Shown piece after piece: positions 29,851 through 38,678 of a DNA stretch of 64,000 nt. The DNA comes from Sphingomonas sp. LHG3406-1 (lineage in GTDB: Bacteria > Pseudomonadota > Alphaproteobacteria > Sphingomonadales > Sphingomonadaceae), in assembly GCF_029637485.1 (NCBI RefSeq), contig NZ_CP069128.1:2450001-2514000 (forward strand), read 5' to 3'. Numbering within the stretch: the stretch's first letter is position 1; each line of letters begins with the position of its first letter. Made by a program: the position numbers and the translations under genes. The notes beneath the pieces were generated by a model. It had not been told where the DNA came from. It did no database searches and saw nothing but the letters and a program-made list of their open reading frames with translations.

Positions 29851-29872
29851 GCTATTGAGAAGCATTCGCAAG
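29851..29872. promoter_or_regulatory. Fur-like box upstream of the PepSY/TonB operon
   Basis: Read on the minus strand it is CTTGCGAATGCTTCTCAATA followed by GC. It shares TTGCGAA-G-TTCTCA with the box before bfd (8998). Position directly upstream of the first gene fits iron repression. Confidence 0.75.
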
Positions 29873-29955
29873 AGCCTGCCGAAACAAGCGGTCGTTTCCG
29901 GCCCGAAATCGCGCGCCGGCGCTCGGCATCACAAGGATCTACAGGAGGAGGGAGA

Positions 29956-30029
29956 TGGATGCCCGACGTGGATTCGAACCACGATTGACGGAGTCAGAGT
30001 CCGTAGTCTTACCATTAGACGATCGGGCA
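29956..30029 (-). tRNA. tRNA-Gln (CTG)
   Basis: 74 nt including an encoded CCA. Acceptor TGCCCGA pairs with TCGGGCA. The D-arm contains GTCTAATGGTAAGAC; anticodon stem ACGGA/TCCGT encloses loop CTCTGAC, so the anticodon is CTG (Gln, codon CAG). The T-arm is CGTGG TTCGAAT CCACG. Discriminator T followed by CCA at 29956-29958. Confidence 0.93.
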
Positions 30030-30194
30030 TCAGCACGGAGGCATGCCCCGGCGACGGGAGGGCAGCTAGGGTCAGCGCTCCGCCCTGTCAATGCTTGAGG
30101 CCCAACTTGCGCCGTCGCAGCAATCTGGCTTAAGCCCGTCGGCAGGTCAGCCGACCGGTATGTTCCGGGCGGTGCAGATGATGGAACATGAGCG

Positions 30195-31250
30195 ATGGCA
30201 TCTCACCCTGCCAGCGCGCCGATGCCGGGCTTATCGGCCGGGCACCGGAGCAAGGACCGCCGCGATGGTGCGGCCGCTCCGCCGCAGCAGACGTATGCCG
30301 CGATCGATCTCGGCACCAACAACTGCCGCCTGCTGATCGCGCGTCCGACCAGCGGCGGCTTCACCGTGGTTGACGCCTTCTCCCGCATCGTTCGCCTCGG
30401 CGAGGGCCTCGCCACCAGCGGGCGCCTGACCGACGAGGCGATGGACCGTGCGGTCGAGGCGCTGTCGGTCTGCTCCGACAAGCTCCGCCGCCGCCGCGTC
30501 GGCCTCGCCCGCTCGGTCGCCACCGAAGCCTGCCGCCGCGCCGCCAACGGCCGCCACTTCGCCGAGCGGGTCCGCCGCGAGACCGGCATCGCGCTGGAGA
30601 TCATCCCGCCGCAGGAGGAAGCGCGACTCGCCGTCCTCGGCTGCCACAAGCTGCTCGAGCCGGGGGATGGCCCCGCCATCATCTTCGACATCGGCGGCGG
30701 ATCGACCGAACTGGTGCTGGTCGAGCCGGGCGACGACGATGCCAGCCCGCGCATCAAGGCCTGGTGGAGCGCGCCCTGGGGCGTCGTCTCGCTGACCGAG
30801 AGCGAGGGCCGCGCGGCGATCGAGGGTCCCGACCGGGTCGCCGCCTACGCCCGCATGCGCACCCGTGCCCGCCACGCCTTCGACCGCTTCATCGAACTGC
30901 TGCCCGACCGCAGCGACAACATTCGCCTGCTCGGCACCAGCGGTACGGTGACGACCCTCGCCTCGGTCCATCTCGCGCTGCCCAGCTACGATCGGCGCGC
31001 GGTCGACGGCATCCACGTGCCGATCGGCGCCATGCGCCACATCTCGACCATGATCGCCGAAATGGACTTCGAGGAGCGCTCCGCTTTGCCGTGCATCGGC
31101 GCCGAACGGGCCGACCTGGTGGTCGCCGGCTGCGCCATCCTCGAAGCCATCCTCGACATCTGGCCCGCCGCCCACCTCGGAATCGCCGACCGCGGCATCC
31201 GCGAAGGCATCTTGCGAAGCCTCATGGCCCGTGACGGCCACCTCCTATGA
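30195..31250 (+). CDS. ppx: Ppx/GppA phosphatase family protein
   Basis: 351 aa. Exopolyphosphatase or guanosine-pentaphosphate phosphatase of the ASKHA fold. YAAIDLGTNNCRLLIA is phosphate-1, ARSVATEACRRA the family motif, IIFDIGGGSTELVLVE phosphate-2, and LLGTSGTVTTLA the adenosine-type motif. The C-terminal HD domain found in long Ppx enzymes is absent, as in many alphaproteobacterial versions. A 33-residue N-terminal extension is low-complexity. Followed by rlmE through an ATGA overlap. Confidence 0.88.
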   Translation: MASHPASAPMPGLSAGHRSKDRRDGAAAPPQQTYAAIDLGTNNCRLLIARPTSGGFTVVDAFSRIVRLGEGLATSGRLTDEAMDRAVEALSVCSDKLRRRRVGLARSVATEACRRAANGRHFAERVRRETGIALEIIPPQEEARLAVLGCHKLLEPGDGPAIIFDIGGGSTELVLVEPGDDDASPRIKAWWSAPWGVVSLTESEGRAAIEGPDRVAAYARMRTRARHAFDRFIELLPDRSDNIRLLGTSGTVTTLASVHLALPSYDRRAVDGIHVPIGAMRHISTMIAEMDFEERSALPCIGAERADLVVAGCAILEAILDIWPAAHLGIADRGIREGILRSLMARDGHLL

Positions 31251-31918
31251 CCACCCGCGTGAAGACGGCCAAGGGCCGCAAGGTCGGCTCGACCAAGTGG
31301 CTGCAACGGCAGCTCAATGACCCATACGTCAAGAAGGCCAAGGCCGAAGGCTATCGCAGCCGCGCCGCCTACAAGCTGATCGAGCTCGACGAGAAATATC
31401 GCTTCCTGAAAGGCGCACGGGCCGTCGTCGACCTCGGCATCGCGCCCGGCGGCTGGAGCCAGGTCGTCCGCAAGAAATGCCCGCAGGCGGCGGTGGTCGG
31501 AATCGACTTCCTTCCCGTCGATCCGCTGGACGGCGTGACCATCCTCCACATGGACTTCACCGACGAGGATGCCGACGCGAAGCTCAAGGAAGCGCTCGGC
31601 GGCGAGGCCGACCTCGTCCTTTCCGACATGGCAGCCAATACCGTCGGCCACCCCCAGACCGACCATTTGCGCACCATGGGCCTGGTCGAACTCGGCCTCG
31701 AATTCGCCAAGGACGTGCTGAAGCCGGGCGGCGCCTATGTCGCCAAGGTGCTCGCCGGCGGCACCGACAACCAGCTGCTCGCCGAACTCAAGCGCCACTT
31801 CGCCACCGTCAAGCACGCCAAGCCGCCCGCCAGCCGCAAGGATTCGAGCGAATGGTATGTCGTCGCGCAGGGCTTCAAGGGGCGGCGCGAAGAAGCTCCG
31901 GCGGCGGCGGAGGACTGA
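31247..31918 (+). CDS. rlmE: 23S rRNA (uridine-2'-O)-methyltransferase RlmE (FtsJ/RrmJ)
   Basis: 223 aa. Methylates the 2'-OH of U2552 in the 50S A-loop with SAM. Catalytic K-D-K is visible: RSRAAYKLIELDEKY (Lys), VDLGIAPGGWSQVV (SAM loop), DLVLSDMAANTVGHPQTDH (Asp), AYVAKVLAGG (Lys). The basic N-terminus (KTAKGRKVGSTKWLQRQL) and C-terminal tail are RNA-binding. Coupled to the Ppx gene; its last 44 nt overlap the convergent LysR gene. Confidence 0.95.
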   Translation: MTTRVKTAKGRKVGSTKWLQRQLNDPYVKKAKAEGYRSRAAYKLIELDEKYRFLKGARAVVDLGIAPGGWSQVVRKKCPQAAVVGIDFLPVDPLDGVTILHMDFTDEDADAKLKEALGGEADLVLSDMAANTVGHPQTDHLRTMGLVELGLEFAKDVLKPGGAYVAKVLAGGTDNQLLAELKRHFATVKHAKPPASRKDSSEWYVVAQGFKGRREEAPAAAED

Positions 31919-32822
31919 CCGCCGGCTCGGTTTCGCGAATGTGCCGCATCAGCCGCTCGTAAAGGAAGTCGGTGACCAGCCGAACGTTCGGATTGTGCCG
32001 CACCCGTTCGTGCGTCAGCAGCCACAACTTGCGATCCTGCTTGGGCGTGGGCTGGAGGCACTGCAGGAGATCGGGATCTGCCCGCGCGACGATGCACGGC
32101 AGCACGCCGACCCCCAGCCCTGACCTGATTCCGGACAGAAGGCCGTTGCTGCCGTCATACTGCATGGTCACACGGTCAAGCAGTCCCATCTGTTCCAGCC
32201 AGGCAGAATAGACGCGCCAAAGGCCGCCGCCGCCGCCGCCGATGATGTTGTGCTGCAGGAGATCGCGCCGGCTAGTCGGAAGCCCATGGCGCGCGGCATA
32301 GTCGCGGCTGCAGTAGAGCGCCCAGGCGTCGTCCTGCAGCACCCGCCCGACCAGGCCCTCTGCCTGCAGCGCGGCGGCGGATCGCAGCGCGATGTCCGCT
32401 TCGCCCGCGCCGAGATCGCGCAGTTCGCGCGTGCAGTCGAGCTCGATCCGGACCTCCGGATGCTCGCCATGCAACTCGCGCAGCCACGGCGTCAGCAGAG
32501 TGACCGCGAACACCTCCTCGGTGGTGATCCGCACCGTTCCGCCAAGCGCCCGGGCCTGCGCCTTGGCCTGCGTTTCGACCGCCCGCGCCGCTTGCTCCAG
32601 CGCCTCGGCCCGCGGCTTCACCGCCTCGCCCGCATCGGTCAGGCGGTAGCCGGAGGCCCGCCGCTCGAACAGGCGCACGCCCAGCGCTTCCTCGAGCGCC
32701 GTGATCCGCCGCGAGGCGGTCGACTGGCTCATCCGCAACGCCCTGCCGGCGGAGAGCGTGCTGCCATGCCTCGCCACCGCCAGGAAGACCCGCCAGTCGC
32801 TCCATTCGGGTTCGCGCGTCAT
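31875..32822 (-). CDS. LysR family transcriptional regulator
   Basis: 315 aa. N-terminal winged HTH: WRVFLAVARHGSTLSAGRALRMSQSTASRRITALEEALGVRLFERRASGYRLT. The substrate-binding fold follows, with the unusual Gly-rich NIIGGGGGGLW. The ending PPPPPELLRAAP runs 44 nt into the 3' end of rlmE. The first ATG after a shadow extension, MTREPEWSD, is used. It is divergent from a small secreted-protein gene, a likely target given LysR habits (inference). Confidence 0.88.
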   Translation of the reverse strand: MTREPEWSDWRVFLAVARHGSTLSAGRALRMSQSTASRRITALEEALGVRLFERRASGYRLTDAGEAVKPRAEALEQAARAVETQAKAQARALGGTVRITTEEVFAVTLLTPWLRELHGEHPEVRIELDCTRELRDLGAGEADIALRSAAALQAEGLVGRVLQDDAWALYCSRDYAARHGLPTSRRDLLQHNIIGGGGGGLWRVYSAWLEQMGLLDRVTMQYDGSNGLLSGIRSGLGVGVLPCIVARADPDLLQCLQPTPKQDRKLWLLTHERVRHNPNVRLVTDFLYERLMRHIRETEPAVSPPPPPELLRAAP

Positions 32823-32971
32823 GGTCGTTCTTTTACCGCAACATCGCGCCCTTCGCTTATGCAAAATTGCCGAACGGCTCTGCGACAACAATGCTCACAC
32901 CTTGTTGCGGTGCAGCGTAGAAGGGTCGGGACGCCGGCGTCATCCCCTCATTGTCTGAACAGGTGGATGAC

Positions 32972-33217
32972 ATGAAGAAGATGATCACGACCGCGGCCGT
33001 GCTGCTGTTCGCAGCAACCGCCCACGCCCAGTCCGTGCCGGTCCAGGACCGGATCGCCGAACTGTGCACCGTGTCCACGACCGATCTCGAAGGACAGCGC
33101 CTCGCCAGGGAATGCCGGATCAAGGTCCGCGCCCGCTACGAAGCGGAGCGAACCGCCGCCCGCGCCCAGCCTCAACCACTCCGCACCGCGGCCAATGACG
33201 CTGCCCGCCCCCGCTGA
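32972..33217 (+). CDS. Small secreted protein
   Basis: 81 aa. Signal peptide MKKMITTAAVLLFAATAHAQS, then a short mature part with two Cys (ELCTVST, RECRIKV) that could form one disulfide, and an Arg/Ala-rich end. ATG at 32972 with AGGTGGAT upstream. Divergent from the LysR gene with a 149-nt shared upstream region. No family recognised; short periplasmic proteins of this type are common in sphingomonads. Confidence 0.68.
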   Translation: MKKMITTAAVLLFAATAHAQSVPVQDRIAELCTVSTTDLEGQRLARECRIKVRARYEAERTAARAQPQPLRTAANDAARPR

Positions 33218-33256
33218 CAAAGCCTGGGCACCCGTGCCTTCGGTGCCCGCGGCCAA

Positions 33257-33304
33257 GGTCATCCCCGCCGAGGATTGCCACTCCGGAGCGGGGATGATCC
33301 TTTC
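33257..33304 (+). terminator. Hairpin downstream of the small secreted protein
   Basis: GGTCATCCCCGC (33257-33268) pairs with GCGGGGATGATCC (33288-33300), with a 19-nt loop and TTTCT directly after. Plausible terminator; it also lies just ahead of the convergent DUF4403 gene end. Confidence 0.6.
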
Positions 33305-33332
33305 TCGTCGGTAGCGCTGATACGCCGCCGAC

Positions 33333-34820
33333 TCACCGCGCCAGCACCATCCGCGCCGTTCCCTGCGCCGACACCGGCAGCAGAAGGCCCTGGCCGGTCA
33401 CCCTGATCTCGCCATGCTCGACCTTGTCGATCGTCGCGCGCAGGCGGAAGTCACCGAGGCGGCGGTCCGCGATCGCCTCCCGGGCGGCGACCAGCACCTT
33501 TTCCTGCTCCTTCTGGAAGTCCTGCGTCAGCGCCTCGGCAATGGCGGCGAGCGTTTCGGGCCGATTGAGCAGGCTCAGCACGAGGTTGGTCGCGCGATTG
33601 TCGGTCTGGCCGAAGATGGCGAGGTTCTCGACCCGCATCCGCGTCTCGCCCGCCGCATTGACCGGCCGCCCGGTCAGCCAGATCGTCCCTTTCGACTCCA
33701 GGTCGAATGCCTTCAGGCTGGCGTCGAGCCGCCGGGCGCGCGCGTCTATCCCTACGGCCAGTCGGCCATTCTCGGTCGCATAGATGGTGACCTTGTCGAA
33801 CAGCGCCTCGATCCGCCCGATGCGCGGCAGGGCGATGCCCTCCTCGTTGAGCTTGCGCAGCGCGCGCAGCACGACCGGCTCCAGTTCGGCATAGTCCGCC
33901 AGCACCGCCGCGTTGAACTGCAGCCTGCTGCCGCTCGCAATGCTGGAAGGCGGGGGCAGGGGCTGGACAGGCTTCGGCTCCGGCCTTGCCTTGCCGACGA
34001 AAGTCTCGGTCAGCGCCACGCCGCCGACCAGCAGCCGAAGCTCGTTCCCCTGCAGTTCGTAGCGTTGCAGCCCGAACGCGCTCGGAGTCACCCGCATGAA
34101 CGCCGGCGGGTTCTCGCGGTTGAGCTCGAACACCATATGCGCGCTGCGCCAGGCGTCCGCCACCAGCGGCCGGATCGGCACTTTGGCGATCTCCCGCTCG
34201 AGCTCGCGTTCGATCCGGGCGATCACGCCGGCAAGCTCGCGGTCGGCCCGCTGCACGAAGCGGATCCGCTGGCCGAGGAAGTCGATTCCCGGCGGCTCGC
34301 GCCAGTCATAGTCGATCTCGACGCGCGCCCGCGGCCGCCAGTCGGCGCCGAGCCCGAGCCGCACCCGTGCGCTGACGATCGCTGTGCCCGTGGCCGTCTC
34401 GCCCTTCAGCACCCCACCGACGTCGCGGGCGCTGACCTGCGCCCGGACCGGCAGCCGGATCAGCAGCCGCTCGCCCTGTCCGGTCAGGCCGATGCTCCCG
34501 CGCATCACCTGCCCGACGATCCGGCAGCCGATGTCCGGAGTGACCTTCAGCCGCTTGCCCAGCAGCCTGACCCGCTGCGCCGGAACGCAGCGCCGTTCCT
34601 GCTGGTCGATCGTCCACAGCCGCCGCGGCACGCTCCGCTCCAGCGCCTGCTGCAGCAGGCTGCGGCGGATGACGATCGGCACGGTGAAGCTCGAGCTGGT
34701 GGCCGGCAGCGTCACCGCGCTCGTATCCCGCACCGGCGCCGGCCGAACCTCCGGCTTCCGGCACGACGCCGCGAGGAGCGCGAGTGTGACGAAGGCGAGG
34801 AGCCGCCCCGTCCGCCTCAT
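33333..34820 (-). CDS. DUF4403 family lipoprotein
   Basis: 495 aa. Signal MRRTGRLLAFVTLALLAASCRK has lipobox AASC. The body repeats a long beta-rich fold: SSFTVPIVIRRSLLQQALERSVPRRLWTID, then IGLTGQGERLLIRLPVRAQV, a second similar half from about 290, and a C-terminal segment VEHGEIRVTGQGLLLPVSAQGTARM. DUF4403 proteins are cell-envelope proteins with a proposed lipid-binding-type fold; function unknown. An ATG 16 codons upstream is rejected because it hides the signal. It starts 26 nt past the stop of thyA on the same strand. Confidence 0.83.
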   Translation of the reverse strand: MRRTGRLLAFVTLALLAASCRKPEVRPAPVRDTSAVTLPATSSSFTVPIVIRRSLLQQALERSVPRRLWTIDQQERRCVPAQRVRLLGKRLKVTPDIGCRIVGQVMRGSIGLTGQGERLLIRLPVRAQVSARDVGGVLKGETATGTAIVSARVRLGLGADWRPRARVEIDYDWREPPGIDFLGQRIRFVQRADRELAGVIARIERELEREIAKVPIRPLVADAWRSAHMVFELNRENPPAFMRVTPSAFGLQRYELQGNELRLLVGGVALTETFVGKARPEPKPVQPLPPPSSIASGSRLQFNAAVLADYAELEPVVLRALRKLNEEGIALPRIGRIEALFDKVTIYATENGRLAVGIDARARRLDASLKAFDLESKGTIWLTGRPVNAAGETRMRVENLAIFGQTDNRATNLVLSLLNRPETLAAIAEALTQDFQKEQEKVLVAAREAIADRRLGDFRLRATIDKVEHGEIRVTGQGLLLPVSAQGTARMVLAR

Positions 34821-34845
34821 GCCCGTGCCCGGACGGTCCGCCGTC

Positions 34846-35640
<795 letters not shown>

Positions 35641-35699
35641 GCGCCCACGCTAGCGCCACCGGTCCCCCGGCGAAAGCCACAGTTCCCGGGCAAGAGCCA

Positions 35700-35741
35700 C
35701 TCCCCTCCCGCTTGCGGGAGGGGCCGGGGGAGGGCTTGTCG
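35700..35741. repeat. Dispersed inverted repeat (family B)
   Basis: CCCCTCCCGC (35702-35711), TT, GCGGGAGGGG (35714-35723) is a perfect hairpin, followed by CCGGGGGAGGGC. Related copies lie within metH2 (49278) and after katG (59685). Element of the sphingomonad type that translates as [13 protein letters not shown] peptides when it is in a gene. Confidence 0.7.
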
Positions 35742-35849
35742 GGGGTCTCCCTGCGAACCACACCGAAATGGACCAGCCTGTCGCCGAATCTCTCCACTCC
35801 GGACCCGCTTCCGCTAGGGACCGCGCGCCTGGAGGCGTAGCTTCGCCTC

Positions 35850-36245
35850 ATGCTTCAGCGTGCCGAAACACCCGTTGCACTGACCGGCGTCGAAGCGAGC
35901 CGGTCCTTCTTCGCTCCCTGCTTCGCCGATTCGACCCGCGAACGCCTGTGGGTCGCCCACCTCGACGACGAAGCTTATTGCATCCACCTCGCCAGCTACG
36001 ATGGCGGCGTCGACAGCGTGGACATTCCCGTCCGCGCGATCATCGGCGACGCCATTCGGCTCGATAGCGCCGGCATCGTCCTCGCCCACAATCATCCGAG
36101 CGGGCAGGCGATGCCGTCGCGATCCGACAAGGTTGCCACCAGGGTCCTCGCCCTCGCCGCCGAAGCGATCGACCTCACCCTCCTCGACCATCTCGTCTTC
36201 GCCGGCGACGATTGCACCAGCTTCCGCCGCATGGGCCTGATCTAG
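35850..36245 (+). CDS. RadC-like JAB domain protein
   Basis: 131 aa. JAB/MPN domain of the RadC family without the N-terminal HhH region. IVLAHNHPSGQAMPSRSDKVAT is the metal site (H-x-H-P-S-G, S, D) expected of a metal-dependent isopeptidase fold. RadC proteins are common on mobile or accessory DNA; activity unproven. Convergent with the HTH gene, 3' ends overlapping by 4 nt. Confidence 0.8.
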   Translation: MLQRAETPVALTGVEASRSFFAPCFADSTRERLWVAHLDDEAYCIHLASYDGGVDSVDIPVRAIIGDAIRLDSAGIVLAHNHPSGQAMPSRSDKVATRVLALAAEAIDLTLLDHLVFAGDDCTSFRRMGLI

Positions 36246-36763
36246 GCAAGCCCGCCGGGGCGCCCACCCTCGTTCGCCCTCGCGCCCCCGCCGTCATCGG
36301 CCCGTGCCTTCGCCGCCCGCCTGGCCGCCCGCGCCTTCTTGTCCTCCAGCCGCATCCGCTTCATCAGCTTGTCGAGCCGTGCCGCGGCTTCGGACGCGTC
36401 CGACCGCTGCGGCCGCCGGTCCCCGCTCGCGCTTCCGAGCACCCGCTCATGCTGGGTGAGAAGGTTGAGGATGAACTTGCAGTCCAGGCCCGGAAGGCTC
36501 GCCAGCGCCACCTCGTCGGGCGTCGCCGCCTGCAGCAGCGTCAGCGACCGGCGAACCAGTTCGGCTCGAAGACTGCAGACACCGGTCTCCTCGGCCACGG
36601 CAAAGGCGGCGGCGAACGCCGGGTCGTGCCGCTGCCGCTCATAGATGACCTTCCGGCTCACCCCGGCCGCCGCCGCACTCGCTGCAAGATTGCAGGTGGC
36701 CGCAAAATGGCCAAGGAATACAACCTGCTGCTCGTCGGTGAACAGGTTCCGCCGCTCCGCCAT
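36242..36763 (-). CDS. Terminase-small-subunit-like HTH protein
   Basis: 173 aa. FLGHFAATCNLAASAAAAGVSRKVIYERQRHDPAFAAAFAVAEETG is a helix-turn-helix of the kind found in phage terminase small subunits and related chromosomal proteins. A basic coiled region RLDKLMKRMRLEDKKARAARRAAKA follows. ATG at 36763 used; a TTG at 36835 would add 24 residues but has no ribosome-binding site. No other phage genes nearby, so a domesticated or orphan regulator is more likely than a prophage. Confidence 0.68.
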   Translation of the reverse strand: MAERRNLFTDEQQVVFLGHFAATCNLAASAAAAGVSRKVIYERQRHDPAFAAAFAVAEETGVCSLRAELVRRSLTLLQAATPDEVALASLPGLDCKFILNLLTQHERVLGSASGDRRPQRSDASEAAARLDKLMKRMRLEDKKARAARRAAKARADDGGGARANEGGRPGGLA

Positions 36764-36845
36764 TGCAACCAGCCGCCGCCCCTTGCTCCTGCGGATGTTC
36801 ACCACGGTGGCAGCCTCAATGCTTGAAATTGTCAACTAACCAAAA

Positions 36846-36872
36846 AGGCACAAAATGTCAAGCCTTGTGCCT
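36846..36872. repeat. Inverted repeat upstream of the HTH gene
   Basis: AGGCACAA (36846-36853) and TTGTGCCT (36865-36872) with an 11-nt spacer. Just upstream of the HTH coding frame, so possibly an operator for that protein (inference). The surrounding 36764-37000 region holds no other gene I can support. Confidence 0.45.
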
Positions 36873-37000
36873 CAGTCTGTTCCGATCCGCAGCGCACCGC
36901 GGCCGATCTTCAGGGCGTTCGCCGCTCGCCGGGCCATGGCGCGCAACGAATGGATTGCAGACTTTTGCGGCCATCGCTTCCCCGTGTTAGCCTCGCCGGA

Positions 37001-37264
37001 ATGCTGGACACCTCCATCCTCCTCTTGATCGCCGCGGCTCTGTTTGTCTTCGCCGAGAAAGCAGGGGACCGGCTTGCACCCGTCTGGAAGGCGAGAGGCG
37101 ATCGCAGACTAGCCCAGCTCGAGGCGGGGGCGCCGGAGCGCTACTTCGAAGAGCGGCGGTCTCTCGAGTCTCGATCGCCGCGGAAGCGACCTTCGCACTG
37201 GCTCGACTTCGCGGCTGTCGCTGCTCCAATCCTGATCGGCACTTGGTTCAACGGTCAGACCTGA
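37001..37264 (+). CDS. Small membrane protein, unknown
   Basis: 87 aa. TSILLLIAAALFVFAEKAG at the N-terminus and WLDFAAVAAPILIGTWFNG at the C-terminus are probable membrane segments around a charged middle (APERYFEERRSLESRSPRKRPSHW). ATG at 37001. Family not recognised; base composition is slightly less G+C-rich than neighbours, as for the rest of this accessory stretch. Confidence 0.5.
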   Translation: MLDTSILLLIAAALFVFAEKAGDRLAPVWKARGDRRLAQLEAGAPERYFEERRSLESRSPRKRPSHWLDFAAVAAPILIGTWFNGQT

Positions 37265-37394
37265 ACGTCACCGGGCGCTTCCCGGCGGTCCGCATTCGGT
37301 GCAGGCCGCACGTCTCCGCGACCGCCCCGCTGCGCAGCAATGGGGATTGCGCCGCATCGGGAGGTCGCGACAACGTTCGCACTGGGTCGAAGTC

Positions 37395-37445
37395 AGATGG
37401 TCGGCCTGAATGTCCGAATGGGTGGAAAGCGGACATTGGTGGATC
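37395..37445. repeat. Dispersed repeat (family E)
   Basis: Contains AATGTCC, a spacer GAATGGGTGGAAAGC, then GGACATT (about 37409-37437). On the minus strand it reads as MSAFHPFGHSG, a peptide often seen in spurious sphingomonad ORFs created by a widespread intergenic repeat. The family link is from memory. The 37265-37775 gap holds otherwise only the weak ORF below. Confidence 0.45.
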
Positions 37446-37481
37446 GGCTGAACTCGTCTCGATCAAGGGCGTTCGGAGTGC

Positions 37482-37697
37482 GTGACTAATCGTCAACACA
37501 CGGACAAACCTTCCACGTGTCAAACCGCCCGGCTTCTGGTGCGCTTCGGTCGTCGCGGCGCGGTGAGCGGAAGCGTACGGGTCACGGACCGTGGTCTCCT
37601 GGCGATTGCCGTTCTCGTTTCCAGCATTCTGCTCTCCACTGCTGTTCTCGTGCGCGTCAGTGTTCGCGAGGGCGGCAAGGCCAGCAGCACTGCTTGA
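37482..37697 (+). CDS. Possible single-helix membrane peptide
   Basis: 71-codon frame from GTG. It contains VTDRGLLAIAVLVSSILLSTAVLVRV, a good membrane helix, flanked by Arg-rich ends. No strong ribosome-binding site and no known homologue come to mind. The hydrophobic pattern is the only support. Confidence 0.3.
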   Translation: MTNRQHTDKPSTCQTARLLVRFGRRGAVSGSVRVTDRGLLAIAVLVSSILLSTAVLVRVSVREGGKASSTA

Positions 37698-37775
37698 TCC
37701 AGTTTCATGCAGGATAGCGATCCGCGACGCGCTCGCCGGAAAGTCGTAGAGGGATGAGAAGCAAAGAATTGAGCT

Positions 37776-38570
37776 TCAGCAGCCGAGCTGGCAGCGACCG
37801 TCGGGCATCTCCCTTCGCGGCAGAAGCAGCATCAGTGCAGCCATCGCCAAATGAGCCGCTGCGGAGATGAAAGGCGTGTTCGATGACATCACTTCGATCC
37901 GGGCGAAGTGACCAAGTACTTCATTGGTCAGGTTCCAGCCCCAGTGAACTCCGACCGCTGTCCACAAGGACCCGGTCTTCATGATCGCGACGCCGTACGC
38001 CAGTCCGAAGCAGAACAGCATCAGCCACTCGGTTGGGCCATTCCCCAGCCGATAGAGATGATTCAACACATAGATGGCGGAAGTGATCAGGACGAAGGTT
38101 GCACCCCTGAGCGCTCTCCAAGGCACACGCCACCAGAAGCCACGGGTGATGATGTCCTCGGCGACCGACGGCACAAACGTGGAGATCAGGGCCAATGCGA
38201 TCAGCGGCGCGGCGGACGCGAAGTCTGGCTGTTCGGATGTCGCCTGCACTGAATAGGCGCCCAAGCCGACGCCCGCTGCGACCGAAAGCAGCTTTGCCGA
38301 CGTGGCGAGGACAATCGCGCCAAGAAGCCACAGCGGGACGGAACGGTGCCACTCAAGTGCAAAGGCATCGAAGCCTCTGAAACGCAGGACGAATCGTCCG
38401 ACAGGCCAAGCCGCCGCCAGGCAAAGCAGCATCAACCCGGCTTGAACGGGAAAGCTCTGGAGAAGGTGTCGGCCGATCCCTTCAGCGGACTGGTACAGAC
38501 CGAAAAGGATCAGAAATCCGAACGCAGCTCGTGGAAGACCGACTTGCAAACGACCACCCCCGGCTCGCAA
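37776..38570 (-). CDS. CPBP family intramembrane metalloprotease-like protein
   Basis: 264 aa, about seven helices. Family motifs: FVPSVAEDIITRGFWWRVPW (motif 1, here ED-x3-R instead of EE-x3-R), TSAIYVLNHL (motif 2, F/N-x3-H type) and GVHWGWNLTN (motif 3, His and Asn). These are the CAAX-protease/bacteriocin-processing residues, so it is probably an intramembrane protease or a non-proteolytic relative. Codon use looks less G+C-rich than flanking genes, which suggests acquisition. Confidence 0.82.
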   Translation of the reverse strand: MRAGGGRLQVGLPRAAFGFLILFGLYQSAEGIGRHLLQSFPVQAGLMLLCLAAAWPVGRFVLRFRGFDAFALEWHRSVPLWLLGAIVLATSAKLLSVAAGVGLGAYSVQATSEQPDFASAAPLIALALISTFVPSVAEDIITRGFWWRVPWRALRGATFVLITSAIYVLNHLYRLGNGPTEWLMLFCFGLAYGVAIMKTGSLWTAVGVHWGWNLTNEVLGHFARIEVMSSNTPFISAAAHLAMAALMLLLPRREMPDGRCQLGC

Positions 38571-38678
38571 TAATCAGCTGATCCTGATGTGCGCAATGGT
38601 TCGGAAGCGCAAAAAGGCAGGCAGGCTCCAGACCCAGACCAGTGGCTCGTACAACCATAGCCGGCTAAGGGGCTCCGG

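Noticed and set aside
36242..36835. Terminase-like HTH as evidence for a prophage
   Set aside because: No large terminase, portal, capsid, tail or integrase genes nearby.
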